NCBI GenBank assembly: GCA_964633715.1
Contig: CAZWHQ010000021.1
Location: 1-64,000 of the forward strand
Length of the DNA: 64,000 bases
Direction of reading: 5' to 3'
DNA from: JAUWVG01 sp964633715
GTDB lineage: Bacteria; Acidobacteriota; Aminicenantia; Aminicenantales; Aminicenantaceae
Below the pieces are notes generated by a model, which saw only the letters and a program-made list of their open reading frames with translations, had not been told where the DNA came from and ran no database searches. Made by a program: the position numbers and the translations under genes. This document shows, one piece after another, positions 8,926-17,857 of this stretch. Numbering within the stretch: position 1 is the stretch's first letter; every line of letters starts with the position of its first letter.

Positions 8926-9666
8926 ATGGCGAAATCAGAACCTATCATCAAAGCAGAGGATCTCTCTAAAAGATATGAGGATGGTGTACTCGCTTTGGAT
9001 CACCTGAATTTAGAAGTTCGTCCGGGAGAAGTGTACTGTCTGCTGGGCGCTAATGGTGCGGGAAAAACGACAACGATCAATCTTTTTTTGAATTTTCTTC
9101 CGCCGACTACCGGCACGTGTTATATAAATGGAATCGATGTGACCAAAGATCCTCTGGAGGCAAAAAAACATGTGTCTTTTGTCTCTGAAAACGTCATGCT
9201 CTACGGGAATTTTACGGCACGGCAAAACCTGGATTTTTTCGCAAAACTAGGGGGGAAAACAAATTTGAGCAGGGAGGATTATCATCTGGTGATGCGCCGC
9301 GTTTCCCTTCAGGAAAAGGCCTTCGAGCAGAGGGTGAAAAGTTTTTCCAAAGGGATGCGCCAGAAACTCGGGATCTCGATTGCTATTATCAAAGGTGCCC
9401 CAACGATTCTCCTTGATGAACCGACTTCTGGACTGGATCCAAAAGCGGCCTCTGAATTTTTGGATATCCTCAATGAACTCAGAGAAGAAGGCAAAGCTGT
9501 TTTGATGTCAACTCATGACATTTTCCGGGCAAAAGATGTGGCCAATCGTGTAGGGATCATGAAAGAAGGCCGTCTTGTTATGGAAAGAACCCGAGAGGAA
9601 CTTCAGTACGAAGATCTGGTCAAGATTTACATCGACTATATGCGTGCCGAACCGCTTCCTGCCTAA
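8926..9666 (+). CDS. ABC transporter ATP-binding protein
   Basis: This 246-residue nucleotide-binding subunit has Walker A GANGAGKTT (41-49), signature FSKGMRQK, Walker B TILLDEP and the D-loop SGLDP, followed by the switch histidine in STHD. It resembles the NosF/GldA-type ATPases that work with ABC-2 permeases. The start at 8926 is chosen because GGAGG lies 5 nt upstream; an ATG at 8914 is possible but overlaps that site. It is the only ATPase in an operon with four permeases, so it probably energises two or more different permease pairs. Confidence 0.95.
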   Translation: MAKSEPIIKAEDLSKRYEDGVLALDHLNLEVRPGEVYCLLGANGAGKTTTINLFLNFLPPTTGTCYINGIDVTKDPLEAKKHVSFVSENVMLYGNFTARQNLDFFAKLGGKTNLSREDYHLVMRRVSLQEKAFEQRVKSFSKGMRQKLGISIAIIKGAPTILLDEPTSGLDPKAASEFLDILNELREEGKAVLMSTHDIFRAKDVANRVGIMKEGRLVMERTREELQYEDLVKIYIDYMRAEPLPA

Positions 9667-9682
9667 GAGGGAGAATAAAACA

Positions 9683-10924
9683 ATGTGGACGTTAGCCCGG
9701 AAAGAAATCGCTTCGAATCTTTTGAGTTATAAATTTTTCATTGTTATTGTTCTGACTGTGATCCTGATCTTTACAAGTTTTTTTATCATGTACAGGGATT
9801 TTAAAGAGCGCCTTGCTGATTATGATATTATCAAACCAACTCTTGAAGATCCGATTGCAGTTCTGGCTCCCAATCCTCTATCGATGTTTTCCAAGGGATT
9901 GGACGAAACCATGGGACGCTCATTCGAGTGCACGGTTATAGGGATCACTGTGAGGGCAGGACAGAAATCCGGTAATGAGGTTTTTTCCTTTTTCCCCACT
10001 CCTGATTTTATGTATATCGTCAAAGTTGTCCTGTCTCTCGTGGCTCTTCTGTTTGGATTTGACCAGATCAGCCAAGAAAAGGAGCGCGGCACCTTGGGGC
10101 TGATGCTGTCTAATCCAACGTCCCGCGCGAAAATCCTTATTGGAAAGTGGCTCGGCAATTTTTTAAGCCTATCCATTCCTTTTTTATTGGTGGTTCTGCT
10201 GGGATTTGCCTTTGTGAACCTGGACCGTGATATTCATTTCTCTGCGAATCAACTGGTCAGGTTGGTTTTAATTTTGTGTGTGACTCTTTTCTATATAGCG
10301 CTTTTTCTCAGTTTAGGAATTCTTATATCCACTCTAACAAAAAAAGCCGCCATCTCCGTTGTGGCCCTGCTTTTTGTCTGGGTGCTGATGGTTTTTGTGA
10401 TCCCAAATTTAGGGAACCTGTTAGCCAGGCAGCTTGTGGATGTTCCCTCGGTTGCCGGTTTGAGCGAAAAGAGAAACCAGATCTGGACCAGGGAAGTTCT
10501 CCTGGGTATACAAGACAGGAATTGGACGGATCGTTATGCACAGATCAACCGCGAACACGGACTGCTTGAGGAAGACTACAGGAACAAATTCAACAAACTG
10601 GTCCGGCTTTCTAAAAATATCAACCGGATCTCTCCTGTGTCCAGCTTTGTCTATGCTGTGACGGATTTGGCCGGGACCGGAATCGGGGAGGAGGAAAACC
10701 TGAAAAAAGCTGTTATCAGTTACAACAACAGTATTTTCCCGGAAATTTCAGCCGCGGTATTGGATCGAGAGCCGAGGCAGTACCCGGCTTTTCAGTACCA
10801 GTATCGGGATCTGTCCGAAGTCTTTGCTAAAGGAACACTTTTTGACATGGCCTGGCTGATTTTTTTAAATATCCTCTTTTTTGCCCTGAGCTACATGGCT
10901 TTTGCCCGGTATGATGTGAGGTAG
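9683..10924 (+). CDS. ABC-2 type permease (3 of 4)
   Basis: This is a 413-residue, shorter member of the permease group: N-terminal helix (about 18-36), outside segment, coupling motif DQISQEKERGTLGL, three helices, a soluble loop of about 140 residues and a final helix ending ARYDVR. The start at 9683 (MWTLARKEIASN) follows an AGGGAG site and matches the N terminus of the sister proteins. Upstream in-frame codons lie inside the ATPase gene and were rejected. It is 16 nt downstream of the ATPase stop, in the same operon. Confidence 0.9.
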   Translation: MWTLARKEIASNLLSYKFFIVIVLTVILIFTSFFIMYRDFKERLADYDIIKPTLEDPIAVLAPNPLSMFSKGLDETMGRSFECTVIGITVRAGQKSGNEVFSFFPTPDFMYIVKVVLSLVALLFGFDQISQEKERGTLGLMLSNPTSRAKILIGKWLGNFLSLSIPFLLVVLLGFAFVNLDRDIHFSANQLVRLVLILCVTLFYIALFLSLGILISTLTKKAAISVVALLFVWVLMVFVIPNLGNLLARQLVDVPSVAGLSEKRNQIWTREVLLGIQDRNWTDRYAQINREHGLLEEDYRNKFNKLVRLSKNINRISPVSSFVYAVTDLAGTGIGEEENLKKAVISYNNSIFPEISAAVLDREPRQYPAFQYQYRDLSEVFAKGTLFDMAWLIFLNILFFALSYMAFARYDVR

Positions 10925-10927
10925 AAC

Positions 10928-12355
10928 ATGCTCAAAAATATTATTCAAAAGGAAATCTTGAACAATATTTTTTCATCCCGTTTTTTAGTGACATTTTTAC
11001 TGCTGGTTATCATTGTTCTTGCGACATCCGTGATTCTGACCAACGATTATGTGCGGAATTTGGATGAATTCTCTATGCGGCGGACAGAACGCGAAAACTA
11101 CTTGAGGGATTATGCTCATTTCAACAGGATTGCCGGTGTCATAAATCCAGCACAGCCTCCCTTGCCGTTCTACAGCTTAATCAGGGGCATCTCCCTCGAA
11201 GTGAACATCGAAGAGTTCGACAACGACCCTTTGCCCGTAATGTTTCCACTCATCGATCTAACTTTTATCGTGACTATTCTTTTAAGCCTCATCGCGCTTC
11301 TCTTTTCCTACGATTCTATCTGCGGGGAGAAAGAGGAGGGGACACTCAAGCTGATGCTGTCAAACAATGTTTCCAGGGCAAAAGTTTTGCTGGGAAAGAC
11401 AATCGGAGGTACTCTGACGCTGCTTATCCCTTTTACCTTTTCTTTGGGATTGAGCCAAATTGTCATACTGCTTAATCCGAGGATTTCCTGGAAGGGGAGT
11501 GACTGGGGGGCCTTGGCCCTGATCTTTTTTGCGGCTGTTCTCTATGTCACGCTGTTTTACTGTCTCGGCATATTGATCTCCTCCCGCCACAAGACCGGTT
11601 CTTCGTCCATTATGACCTCTCTTTTTGTTTGGGTTCTTTTTATCCTTGTCATTCCCAGTTTGACACCCTACATGGCCTCTTTTTTTGCCAAAACACCTTC
11701 AAAAATAACGATCGACAGAGAAGTCAGCCGCATTTACAATACGGAAAGAGATGCGCTTGGCAATAAATTATCCAAGGAAAGACGTCAAGAAGTCCAATTG
11801 AAGTATCCCAACTATGAATCGAGTCTGTCAAAGGAAGAGACACAGAAGAGGATTGCCAGCGATCCGGAGTTTAAAAAAGCCTATGAGGAAATGAGGACGG
11901 CGGTGAATGAAGCCTGGAGTGAGGCCAATCGGATTCAAGGCGCAAAAGTCGAAGTGATTAGAGATGATCAGAACCGAAAGATCGAACGCCAAACGAAACT
12001 TTCTATCTATCTTTCCATGATGTCCCCTCTATCCAGCTTCACCTACCTTGCGACCGATCTTTCAGCGACAGGGATGAGGAGCTCGAAACATTTTGAGAGG
12101 CTCAGGAGTCAATACTGGCAAATGTTTAGCGATTATGCTAAGGAAAAGACGGCCGCCCTTCGGGAAATAGATCCAACAGTTGATGTATCTAATTCTCCTG
12201 TTGATGTCAGCGACATGCCCAGGTTTCACTATACTGATGAGCCGCTTTTAGACAGAATTAAAGGCGTCCTGCCGTTCCTTACGGCATTGATTATTTTTAA
12301 TATTCTGTTTTTTTCCACCGCGTTTTTCTCTTTCATCCGCTACGACGTGCGTTAA
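10928..12355 (+). CDS. ABC-2 type permease (4 of 4)
   Basis: This 475-residue protein follows the same plan, with coupling motif DSICGEKEEGTLKL, helices to about 255, a long soluble loop rich in charged residues (about 260-440) and a last helix ending IRYDVR. It begins 3 nt after the stop of permease 3. It is the last gene of the operon. Its 3' end overlaps the convergent LarA-family gene by 23 nt, so no separate terminator fits between them. Confidence 0.9.
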   Translation: MLKNIIQKEILNNIFSSRFLVTFLLLVIIVLATSVILTNDYVRNLDEFSMRRTERENYLRDYAHFNRIAGVINPAQPPLPFYSLIRGISLEVNIEEFDNDPLPVMFPLIDLTFIVTILLSLIALLFSYDSICGEKEEGTLKLMLSNNVSRAKVLLGKTIGGTLTLLIPFTFSLGLSQIVILLNPRISWKGSDWGALALIFFAAVLYVTLFYCLGILISSRHKTGSSSIMTSLFVWVLFILVIPSLTPYMASFFAKTPSKITIDREVSRIYNTERDALGNKLSKERRQEVQLKYPNYESSLSKEETQKRIASDPEFKKAYEEMRTAVNEAWSEANRIQGAKVEVIRDDQNRKIERQTKLSIYLSMMSPLSSFTYLATDLSATGMRSSKHFERLRSQYWQMFSDYAKEKTAALREIDPTVDVSNSPVDVSDMPRFHYTDEPLLDRIKGVLPFLTALIIFNILFFSTAFFSFIRYDVR

Positions 12356-13709
12356 GAAATGGGATACCGTACGGGCCGTCGGCAAGAACGGCTACTCTGG
12401 GATCTCTCTTAAGCTCATCTGATTTCTTTTTGACAGCCCAGTCTAAGGATTTTGAAACCAGCTCCTGGAGACTGGCTGCTTCAGGGACGATGGTTCGGGC
12501 ATCTCTTTCCGGGAGCCAAGAAAAGGCCTCTTTTGGTATGTCCAATGTGCAGTAAAGGAGATTTTCCGGCTCCGTTTTTTTGAAGAGGCGCGTCCACATC
12601 TGAGCTTCCCACTGTTCAGGAACAAATGTCCAGGAGGGATCGAGAATCGTTTGGCAAAATGTTTGAGTCCCCACTTTACCGAGAAATCGCATCATTTTTT
12701 TATAATTTTTACCACCGATGGGATCTAAATCCGTATGAAAAGCGGCTAGAATGCATATCCCGTTGTCCTCAATAATGGGCGCACAGAGAGCGGCCCCTTT
12801 GGCGGCCTGGTAATGGTTGACACCCACAAATCCTGCGTGGGTGAGGATGATGTCGTATTTTTTGTGGACGGGAATGGCCGCGTAGGACTTGATCTTCCGG
12901 TGGGCATGAAGAAGAGTGTCCTCCAGGCCTCCGGCAAAAACACCTGTGGTTTTATAATCTGAGTCGAGAGTGACATTGATGACCATGTCACAGCCTGCCA
13001 TTTTTGCCACTCTGGTCGCCTCTTCATGCACCGGATTGTTATCGAGAACAAGATCTCTTGCGAAGGTGGAGCTGAGGATGGGCCCTCCGTGAAGAATTTG
13101 AGTAGAGGCTTCGCTGAGGAGACCGGGACATATGGATTTTCTTCCTCCTGAAACTCCGGCCATAAAATGACTTTCAACAAGTCCGGTTAAGATTTTAATC
13201 TCGCACTCCATATACGCTTTATTGATGAAGATATCTCCACCGATCTTTGTTTTTCCCAAGAAGATCAGTTGGCGGGGATCCCGGCTGTCATGTTGGAGAA
13301 TTTCAAGTCCCAGAGAAAAAACTTTAGGATCGAGCAGACGTTCCAGCTCTTTTTTTGTCATCAAACGGTGTGTGCCTGTAGCAAAAAGCAGACGGATATA
13401 AGGGGGAGAGAGTCCGGCTTCCATTAATGTGTCCAGGATTGGGAGCAGGATGCCTTCCTCTCCTCGATAGGGCACAGGGCGTGTGTTGTCAGAAAGAACC
13501 ACAACAGCCTTTGCTTGAGAAGAAATCTCCAGTTTTCCCTGTACAATTGTATTTAGGGCAGGGCCGGAATTTGGATGGTCCAGAACACTTTTGATGTCCT
13601 TCCCTGGATTTTCCAGGGGATGGCTAGATCCCATGGAAAGAATATCCGATTCATTGGGGACATCGACCGTGAAGCGGATATGTCCGAGATTGAGAGGAAC
13701 AGGTTTCAT
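12333..13709 (-). CDS. LarA-family nickel-pincer racemase/epimerase
   Basis: This 458-residue protein belongs to the lactate racemase (LarA, DUF2088) family, which uses the nickel pincer nucleotide cofactor to racemise or epimerise 2-hydroxyacids. The key residues are present with the correct spacing: GTHR with H114 (LarA H108), then H181, K191 and H207 in the block with GVSGGRKSICPG, matching H174, K184 and H200 of the founding enzyme. K191 would carry the cofactor. The start overlaps the end of the upstream alcohol dehydrogenase gene by 4 nt, so the two are co-translated and may act on the same hydroxyacid or aldehyde. The cofactor genes larB, larC and larE are not in the window. The substrate is not certain; the family includes non-lactate racemases. 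Confidence 0.88.
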   Translation of the reverse strand: MKPVPLNLGHIRFTVDVPNESDILSMGSSHPLENPGKDIKSVLDHPNSGPALNTIVQGKLEISSQAKAVVVLSDNTRPVPYRGEEGILLPILDTLMEAGLSPPYIRLLFATGTHRLMTKKELERLLDPKVFSLGLEILQHDSRDPRQLIFLGKTKIGGDIFINKAYMECEIKILTGLVESHFMAGVSGGRKSICPGLLSEASTQILHGGPILSSTFARDLVLDNNPVHEEATRVAKMAGCDMVINVTLDSDYKTTGVFAGGLEDTLLHAHRKIKSYAAIPVHKKYDIILTHAGFVGVNHYQAAKGAALCAPIIEDNGICILAAFHTDLDPIGGKNYKKMMRFLGKVGTQTFCQTILDPSWTFVPEQWEAQMWTRLFKKTEPENLLYCTLDIPKEAFSWLPERDARTIVPEAASLQELVSKSLDWAVKKKSDELKRDPRVAVLADGPYGIPFLNARRSG

Positions 13710-15001
13710 GGCTTCCGTGTTTCCTTTGGTAATTCAAACATCTTGATGAGATTAAAGTCACCCGTCAAGGCCGCTTGGAGAATAGGGCGCATGTATTCAT
13801 CCACATGCTCTACCCTTAGAGGGATAGGCATGTTTTTCAATTTTGATTCAAGCTGAGGATTTTTTGCTGCAGCAAGGGCTTTATCGATAAACGACTCATT
13901 CATCCCGCCGATCTCTGACAGGGTGGTTGGAAAGTCGACTTTTTTGCTCAGCGCGATCAATCCTTTTGCGACGGCTGTCCCGAGTTCTCTTCCCTCTAGT
14001 GACGAACTCTCAAAAGACATGAGGCCGTATTTTGCGAAAAGGTCAGCCAACCGGTGAAGCTGATGCTGGATGGCTGGTGCAAAAAATACAGTGTAATAAG
14101 GATTGAGCAGTGCACAGGCACGGCCGTGACTGAGAATATTGACAAGAGAAAAGCTTGTCAGGTGAGCACCGTTGGTTCCACCCATCATGATGGCATAGCC
14201 CCCCAGATCAGTCGCAAGACCGAGGGCCTCTCTAGCTTCAAGATTCGCCGGGAAAATCACTGCTGTTTCTAAGTTAGCAAGAATGAGTTCGATCCCAGTA
14301 AGAACCACTTCTTCAATTTTATCTAAGAATTCTTTGCTTGCTCCATAGTAGACTTCAAGGCAGTGTGCCAGCCCATCAAAAGCGCCATCGCAGGTAAAGT
14401 CCCTAGACATCGTTTGGGTTAGACTGTAGTCAAAGAGACTCTTTGGAGGGACGATGGCCGTATCGATGATGAGTTTTTTTTGACTAGTTTGAAAATCCGT
14501 GATGTTTGAGTACTTGGTCAGGTGTGCCGAAGAACCCGATGCTGTCTGTAAAGCCAGACAAGGAGTCAGTTTTTTTTTGGATTTCCTGATTTTTTCTGTG
14601 ACTTTCCCGACTCCATAATAATCTTCTAAATCACCCCCAAAGTTGGCTAATACTATGGCCGCTTTTGCAGCATCAATGCCGGATCCTCCTGATGCGACGA
14701 GAAGGCTGTCGGATTTTGAGGCCAGAAGGGTCTCCGCCATACGGAAGACATCCTCCTTCGGAGAATTCGGACGTGCAGTTTGTGTGTGCCCGACAATGTT
14801 TAAGTTCGAAAATTTTAGCGATTTTACGATTCGGTCAAAATATTTTTTCCCTCTTTGATGGAGGTTTGTGATGAGGAGAATCTTTTCTCCGGTGAGGGCG
14901 CTTATTTTTCCGACTTTGTCCAAACAATTCAGACCAAATATGTAGTCATCCCCCTTGAATTCAAAAATCAGCTCTTGGGCTTTGGCTTTGAGATTAGACA
15001 T
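13706..15001 (-). CDS. iron-containing (type III) alcohol dehydrogenase
   Basis: This 431-residue protein has an N-terminal NAD(P)-binding part with GGSGIDAAKA (the GGGS-x2-D-x2-K motif) and a C-terminal helical domain with metal-ligand segments CDGAFDGLAHCLE and GAHLTSFSLVNILSHG. These enzymes interconvert alcohols or hydroxyacids and aldehydes or ketones with NAD(P)H. It is the first gene of a two-gene unit with the LarA-family racemase and overlaps it by 4 nt. A large inverted repeat lies in its 5' region. The exact substrate cannot be read from the sequence. Confidence 0.88.
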   Translation of the reverse strand: MSNLKAKAQELIFEFKGDDYIFGLNCLDKVGKISALTGEKILLITNLHQRGKKYFDRIVKSLKFSNLNIVGHTQTARPNSPKEDVFRMAETLLASKSDSLLVASGGSGIDAAKAAIVLANFGGDLEDYYGVGKVTEKIRKSKKKLTPCLALQTASGSSAHLTKYSNITDFQTSQKKLIIDTAIVPPKSLFDYSLTQTMSRDFTCDGAFDGLAHCLEVYYGASKEFLDKIEEVVLTGIELILANLETAVIFPANLEAREALGLATDLGGYAIMMGGTNGAHLTSFSLVNILSHGRACALLNPYYTVFFAPAIQHQLHRLADLFAKYGLMSFESSSLEGRELGTAVAKGLIALSKKVDFPTTLSEIGGMNESFIDKALAAAKNPQLESKLKNMPIPLRVEHVDEYMRPILQAALTGDFNLIKMFELPKETRKP

Positions 15002-15050
15002 TTTACTTTTATGAGTAAAATAGATTTAACAATATATCACAAGTCTGATA

Positions 15051-15158
15051 AAAAAGTTTAGGGCCTGGCCTGCAAAACATGAATTATTTTCTCGATATTA
15101 ATTTGACTCTGAAAAGAGTTATTCATGTTTTGCAGGCCAGGCCTTAATTAAACTTTTT
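15051..15158. repeat. large inverted repeat in a divergent promoter region
   Basis: A 23-nt perfect arm (15062-15084, beginning GGCCTGGCCTGC) pairs with 15121-15143. Outside it a further 10-nt perfect arm (15051-15060, AAAAAGTTTA) pairs with 15149-15158, with a few extra bases on the right side. About 36 nt separate the arms. It lies between the divergent alcohol dehydrogenase and EIIA-like genes. It could be a miniature palindromic element or a large regulatory hairpin. I see no open frame in it. Confidence 0.85.
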
Positions 15159-15198
15159 GCTTTGGAGATGAATCTTTTTATGATAAAATACGAACACA

Positions 15199-16023
15199 AT
15201 GGAGATGGAAGTATCCAAAGTTTCACATTTTTCAGATTTTTTAACCCCCACTCAAGTCGTATATGATCTCAAGGCTTCGACAAAAATCCAGGCTTTAGAA
15301 GAACTTCTCAACGTTCTTGAGAAAAAAAAACTGATCAAGAATAAAAAACCCATCCTTACCCGGGTTATTGATAGGGAACGGTTGGATTCCACGGCCATTG
15401 GACATGGAGTGGCTCTTCCCCATGCCCGAGTAAACACAGGAGGGGACATAACCGTTGCAGTAGGGAGATCCAAAAAAGGGATCGACTTCGAAGCCATCGA
15501 CAATAAAAAAGTACATATAATCATTCTTGTTGTATGGAATCCAGCGATTCCTGGACTTTTTAATCACCTCTTTGCGGGCCTTGCGCAGTATCTGAGCAGA
15601 GATTCATTCCAGAAAAGGCTTTTTAATGCGGCGAACAGAACAGAGCTTTTTAAAATCCTATCTGAAATTGTTTTGCAATTCCCGCAGCCAGAAGACAAAA
15701 TTATCAGCCGCGCTAGCCTTCTCCTCAAGCTCCAGAAAATCGAACAACAAAAGAAAAAATCGAGAAAAGAAAAACTCAAAGAGCTGAAAAAGCAAGCCGT
15801 GTTCATAAGAGAAGAAATGGATGCGTCTCTTCTGGACAGATTCGACAGACTTATGGAACGGTATGGTTTTGCTGTGGCCGAAGTGGAGGATGGAGCCTGC
15901 CAAGGATGTTACATCAACGTGGCCACAGGAATGCGGTCCGCTATCGAAGGCAGCAACGATATCTATGTCTGTGAGAACTGTGGAAAATTTCTCATCGCCA
16001 AAAAAAGGAAAGTATCCGCCTAA
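15199..16023 (+). CDS. PTS EIIA-type (PtsN-like) domain fused to a four-cysteine zinc ribbon
   Basis: This 274-residue protein has two parts. Residues 10-160 form a PTS EIIA type-2 / PtsN-like domain with the phospho-accepting histidine at H75 in GHGVALPHARV. A charged, lysine-rich coiled stretch (about 175-230) leads to a C4 zinc ribbon (C234, C237, C258, C261; CQGC and CENC) like that of the CT398/DUF164 family. The known PtsN role is regulatory phosphotransfer; the zinc ribbon suggests nucleic-acid or protein contact. No HPr or EI gene is in the window. The protein is longer than PtsN (about 150-160 residues) because of the fusion. Confidence 0.85.
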   Translation: MEMEVSKVSHFSDFLTPTQVVYDLKASTKIQALEELLNVLEKKKLIKNKKPILTRVIDRERLDSTAIGHGVALPHARVNTGGDITVAVGRSKKGIDFEAIDNKKVHIIILVVWNPAIPGLFNHLFAGLAQYLSRDSFQKRLFNAANRTELFKILSEIVLQFPQPEDKIISRASLLLKLQKIEQQKKKSRKEKLKELKKQAVFIREEMDASLLDRFDRLMERYGFAVAEVEDGACQGCYINVATGMRSAIEGSNDIYVCENCGKFLIAKKRKVSA

Positions 16024-16050
16024 TATAAAAACTTCTTTCTCTGAAATTCC

Positions 16051-17712
16051 TTATTTTTTATGCAACGTTTCTTTGACGAGATTTGCGGGATTTAAAAGTC
16101 TGTTGACTGGATAGGCGCTGAGACCTCCACCCCATTGGGAAGCCAGATATCGGTCGAAGAAATTCCAGACGAGAAGACCATCATCACTTTCAGGTTCCAA
16201 AAGATATGCGGCAACGTTGGCCAGCGGCTGAGCCATTCCCACAAATAGGGTTCCTGCGGGGAATTCCTTCTCTTCGACAATATACTCACCTGTCACCGTA
16301 TTCATGTGGTGACCTTGATAGAGCCGCGTGTTGGCTTTTATCTCTTTTATTTGGAAGGTTTCGACTTCAAGCACACGGGGTTCTAGGAGCCTTTCCACCG
16401 TTATTCCATGAAGAAGAAGTTTTTCTAAGATGATAGAGTCGCTGAGGGGGATGAGGTAGCCAAATGGCAGCTGGACGTTTTCTGTCGGAACAAAATCGGC
16501 AAAATAGGGAACGGTGTAAGTCTTTTTCGTATCTGTTCTCTTGACAGTCGGACGGCCTCCCTCTCTTGGGATAACCTCCATTTCCCAGCCGCGGATGGTG
16601 ACAGGCTTTTCAAGAACTTTATTTTCAAATTTTGTCCCAAACGTTGCATCCGGAACGGGATTCAAACCTCTTTTGACAGCATTTCTATCGGCCTCCAAAA
16701 GGAGATGAGAAATTTCATCTTTATTGACAGCACAGTAGTCGAGGATGGATCGGAGAAAATTGTAACATCCCAGAACTCTTGTCTTGAAATCGGCATAGGA
16801 ATAGTTTTCATCGAGAATGGAAAGCCTGTTTCTCAATCCCATATAGTTGGTCACATAGCGGGGCAGATGGCTGAATGTCCGCCAACCTTCCTCCGGTTCG
16901 CTGCGGTTTGTGAAATTTCCGTAGGGAATAGCCAGCGTATCATATTTATCCTGAAGATTTTGAGAAATCCAGGGCATCATTTTATCCTTCATGTAGTTGA
17001 TGATTGAGGTATCCCCATTCTGATTGAGAGGCCAGGAATAGGTCACAGGTTCTTCATGGTAGGAGCCGTTCGTAGTATGAAGATCAACAAGAAGGACCGG
17101 ATCCCAGCGGTTGAGAACATTGTGCAGCAAGCCTTGAATCTCCGGGCTCTCCATCTTTATACTATCCCGGTTCAAGTCAAGATTTTGGCCGTTATAGCGG
17201 ACACCAACCCCTTTTTCCGGCCCAACCTGACCCCGGCGGTTATTGGGAGCCATTTTCTCGTTCCCGTCCGCATTGAAAATCGGTGCTAAAAGAATGACCA
17301 GATCGTCGAGATAAGGGAGGCTTTTATCGAGCAAAATGTCTCGGGCCAGCATGAGAGAGGCTTCCTTGCCTTCGACTTCACCGGCGTGGATATTCGCCTG
17401 AAAATAGACGACGATTCTTGAGTCAAAATTTAAGGCCAGAGGAGAAGAGGGAGGGGGATTTCCTAAAATAAGAAGAGGAACTTCCCGTCCCTCAGGACTC
17501 ACGCAGAGCCTCTCTACACGGATTAAAGGGCTCAAGCCTTGGAGTTCTTTGATAAAAGTCATGACTTCAGCATATCTAGATGTGGCCGTGAATTCACTGG
17601 ATTCGGCTGTCGTAAGCAGTTTTTCTTCTGCTTGGATATTCGGGAGGCAGGTGAGTGAAAAAAGCAAGACCAGGATGAGAGTTTTTAACACGTATCTTTT
17701 TTTGATTGTCAT
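16051..17712 (-). CDS. secreted M14-family zinc carboxypeptidase
   Basis: This 553-residue protein has a signal peptide (hydrophobic core VLKTLILVLLFSLTCL, cleaved near IQA). It carries the M14 zinc ligands in NIHAGEVEGKE (HxxE) and LLVDLHTTNG (second His). The catalytic domain spans about residues 40-360, and a further roughly 200-residue C-terminal region is typical of large bacterial M14 proteins annotated as peptidase M14. It should hydrolyse C-terminal residues of peptides outside the cytoplasmic membrane. It is monocistronic, convergent with the EIIA-like gene and divergent from the release-factor-like gene. Confidence 0.88.
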   Translation of the reverse strand: MTIKKRYVLKTLILVLLFSLTCLPNIQAEEKLLTTAESSEFTATSRYAEVMTFIKELQGLSPLIRVERLCVSPEGREVPLLILGNPPPSSPLALNFDSRIVVYFQANIHAGEVEGKEASLMLARDILLDKSLPYLDDLVILLAPIFNADGNEKMAPNNRRGQVGPEKGVGVRYNGQNLDLNRDSIKMESPEIQGLLHNVLNRWDPVLLVDLHTTNGSYHEEPVTYSWPLNQNGDTSIINYMKDKMMPWISQNLQDKYDTLAIPYGNFTNRSEPEEGWRTFSHLPRYVTNYMGLRNRLSILDENYSYADFKTRVLGCYNFLRSILDYCAVNKDEISHLLLEADRNAVKRGLNPVPDATFGTKFENKVLEKPVTIRGWEMEVIPREGGRPTVKRTDTKKTYTVPYFADFVPTENVQLPFGYLIPLSDSIILEKLLLHGITVERLLEPRVLEVETFQIKEIKANTRLYQGHHMNTVTGEYIVEEKEFPAGTLFVGMAQPLANVAAYLLEPESDDGLLVWNFFDRYLASQWGGGLSAYPVNRLLNPANLVKETLHKK

Positions 17713-17796
17713 GATTATTTTCCTTTTAATAAAGATTCTCGAAGAAAAAAAAGTTTATCTGAAATCTTTCTTATAGTCAATTCTTTCTCCTTGTCC

Positions 17797-17825
17797 TTGC
17801 TCACGGCCGTCACCTTGTCTATAAT
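17797..17825 (+). promoter_or_regulatory. sigma-70-type promoter for the GGQ release-factor-like gene
   Basis: TTGCTC (17797-17802) and TATAAT (17820-17825) are separated by 17 nt. Transcription would start near 17832, giving a leader of about 26 nt before the ATG at 17858. The leader contains GGGGTCAGACAC, a motif I recall as part of dispersed repeats in other genomes. Confidence 0.55.
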
Positions 17826-17857
17826 AAAAATGAAGGGGTCAGACACAAGAGAGACCT

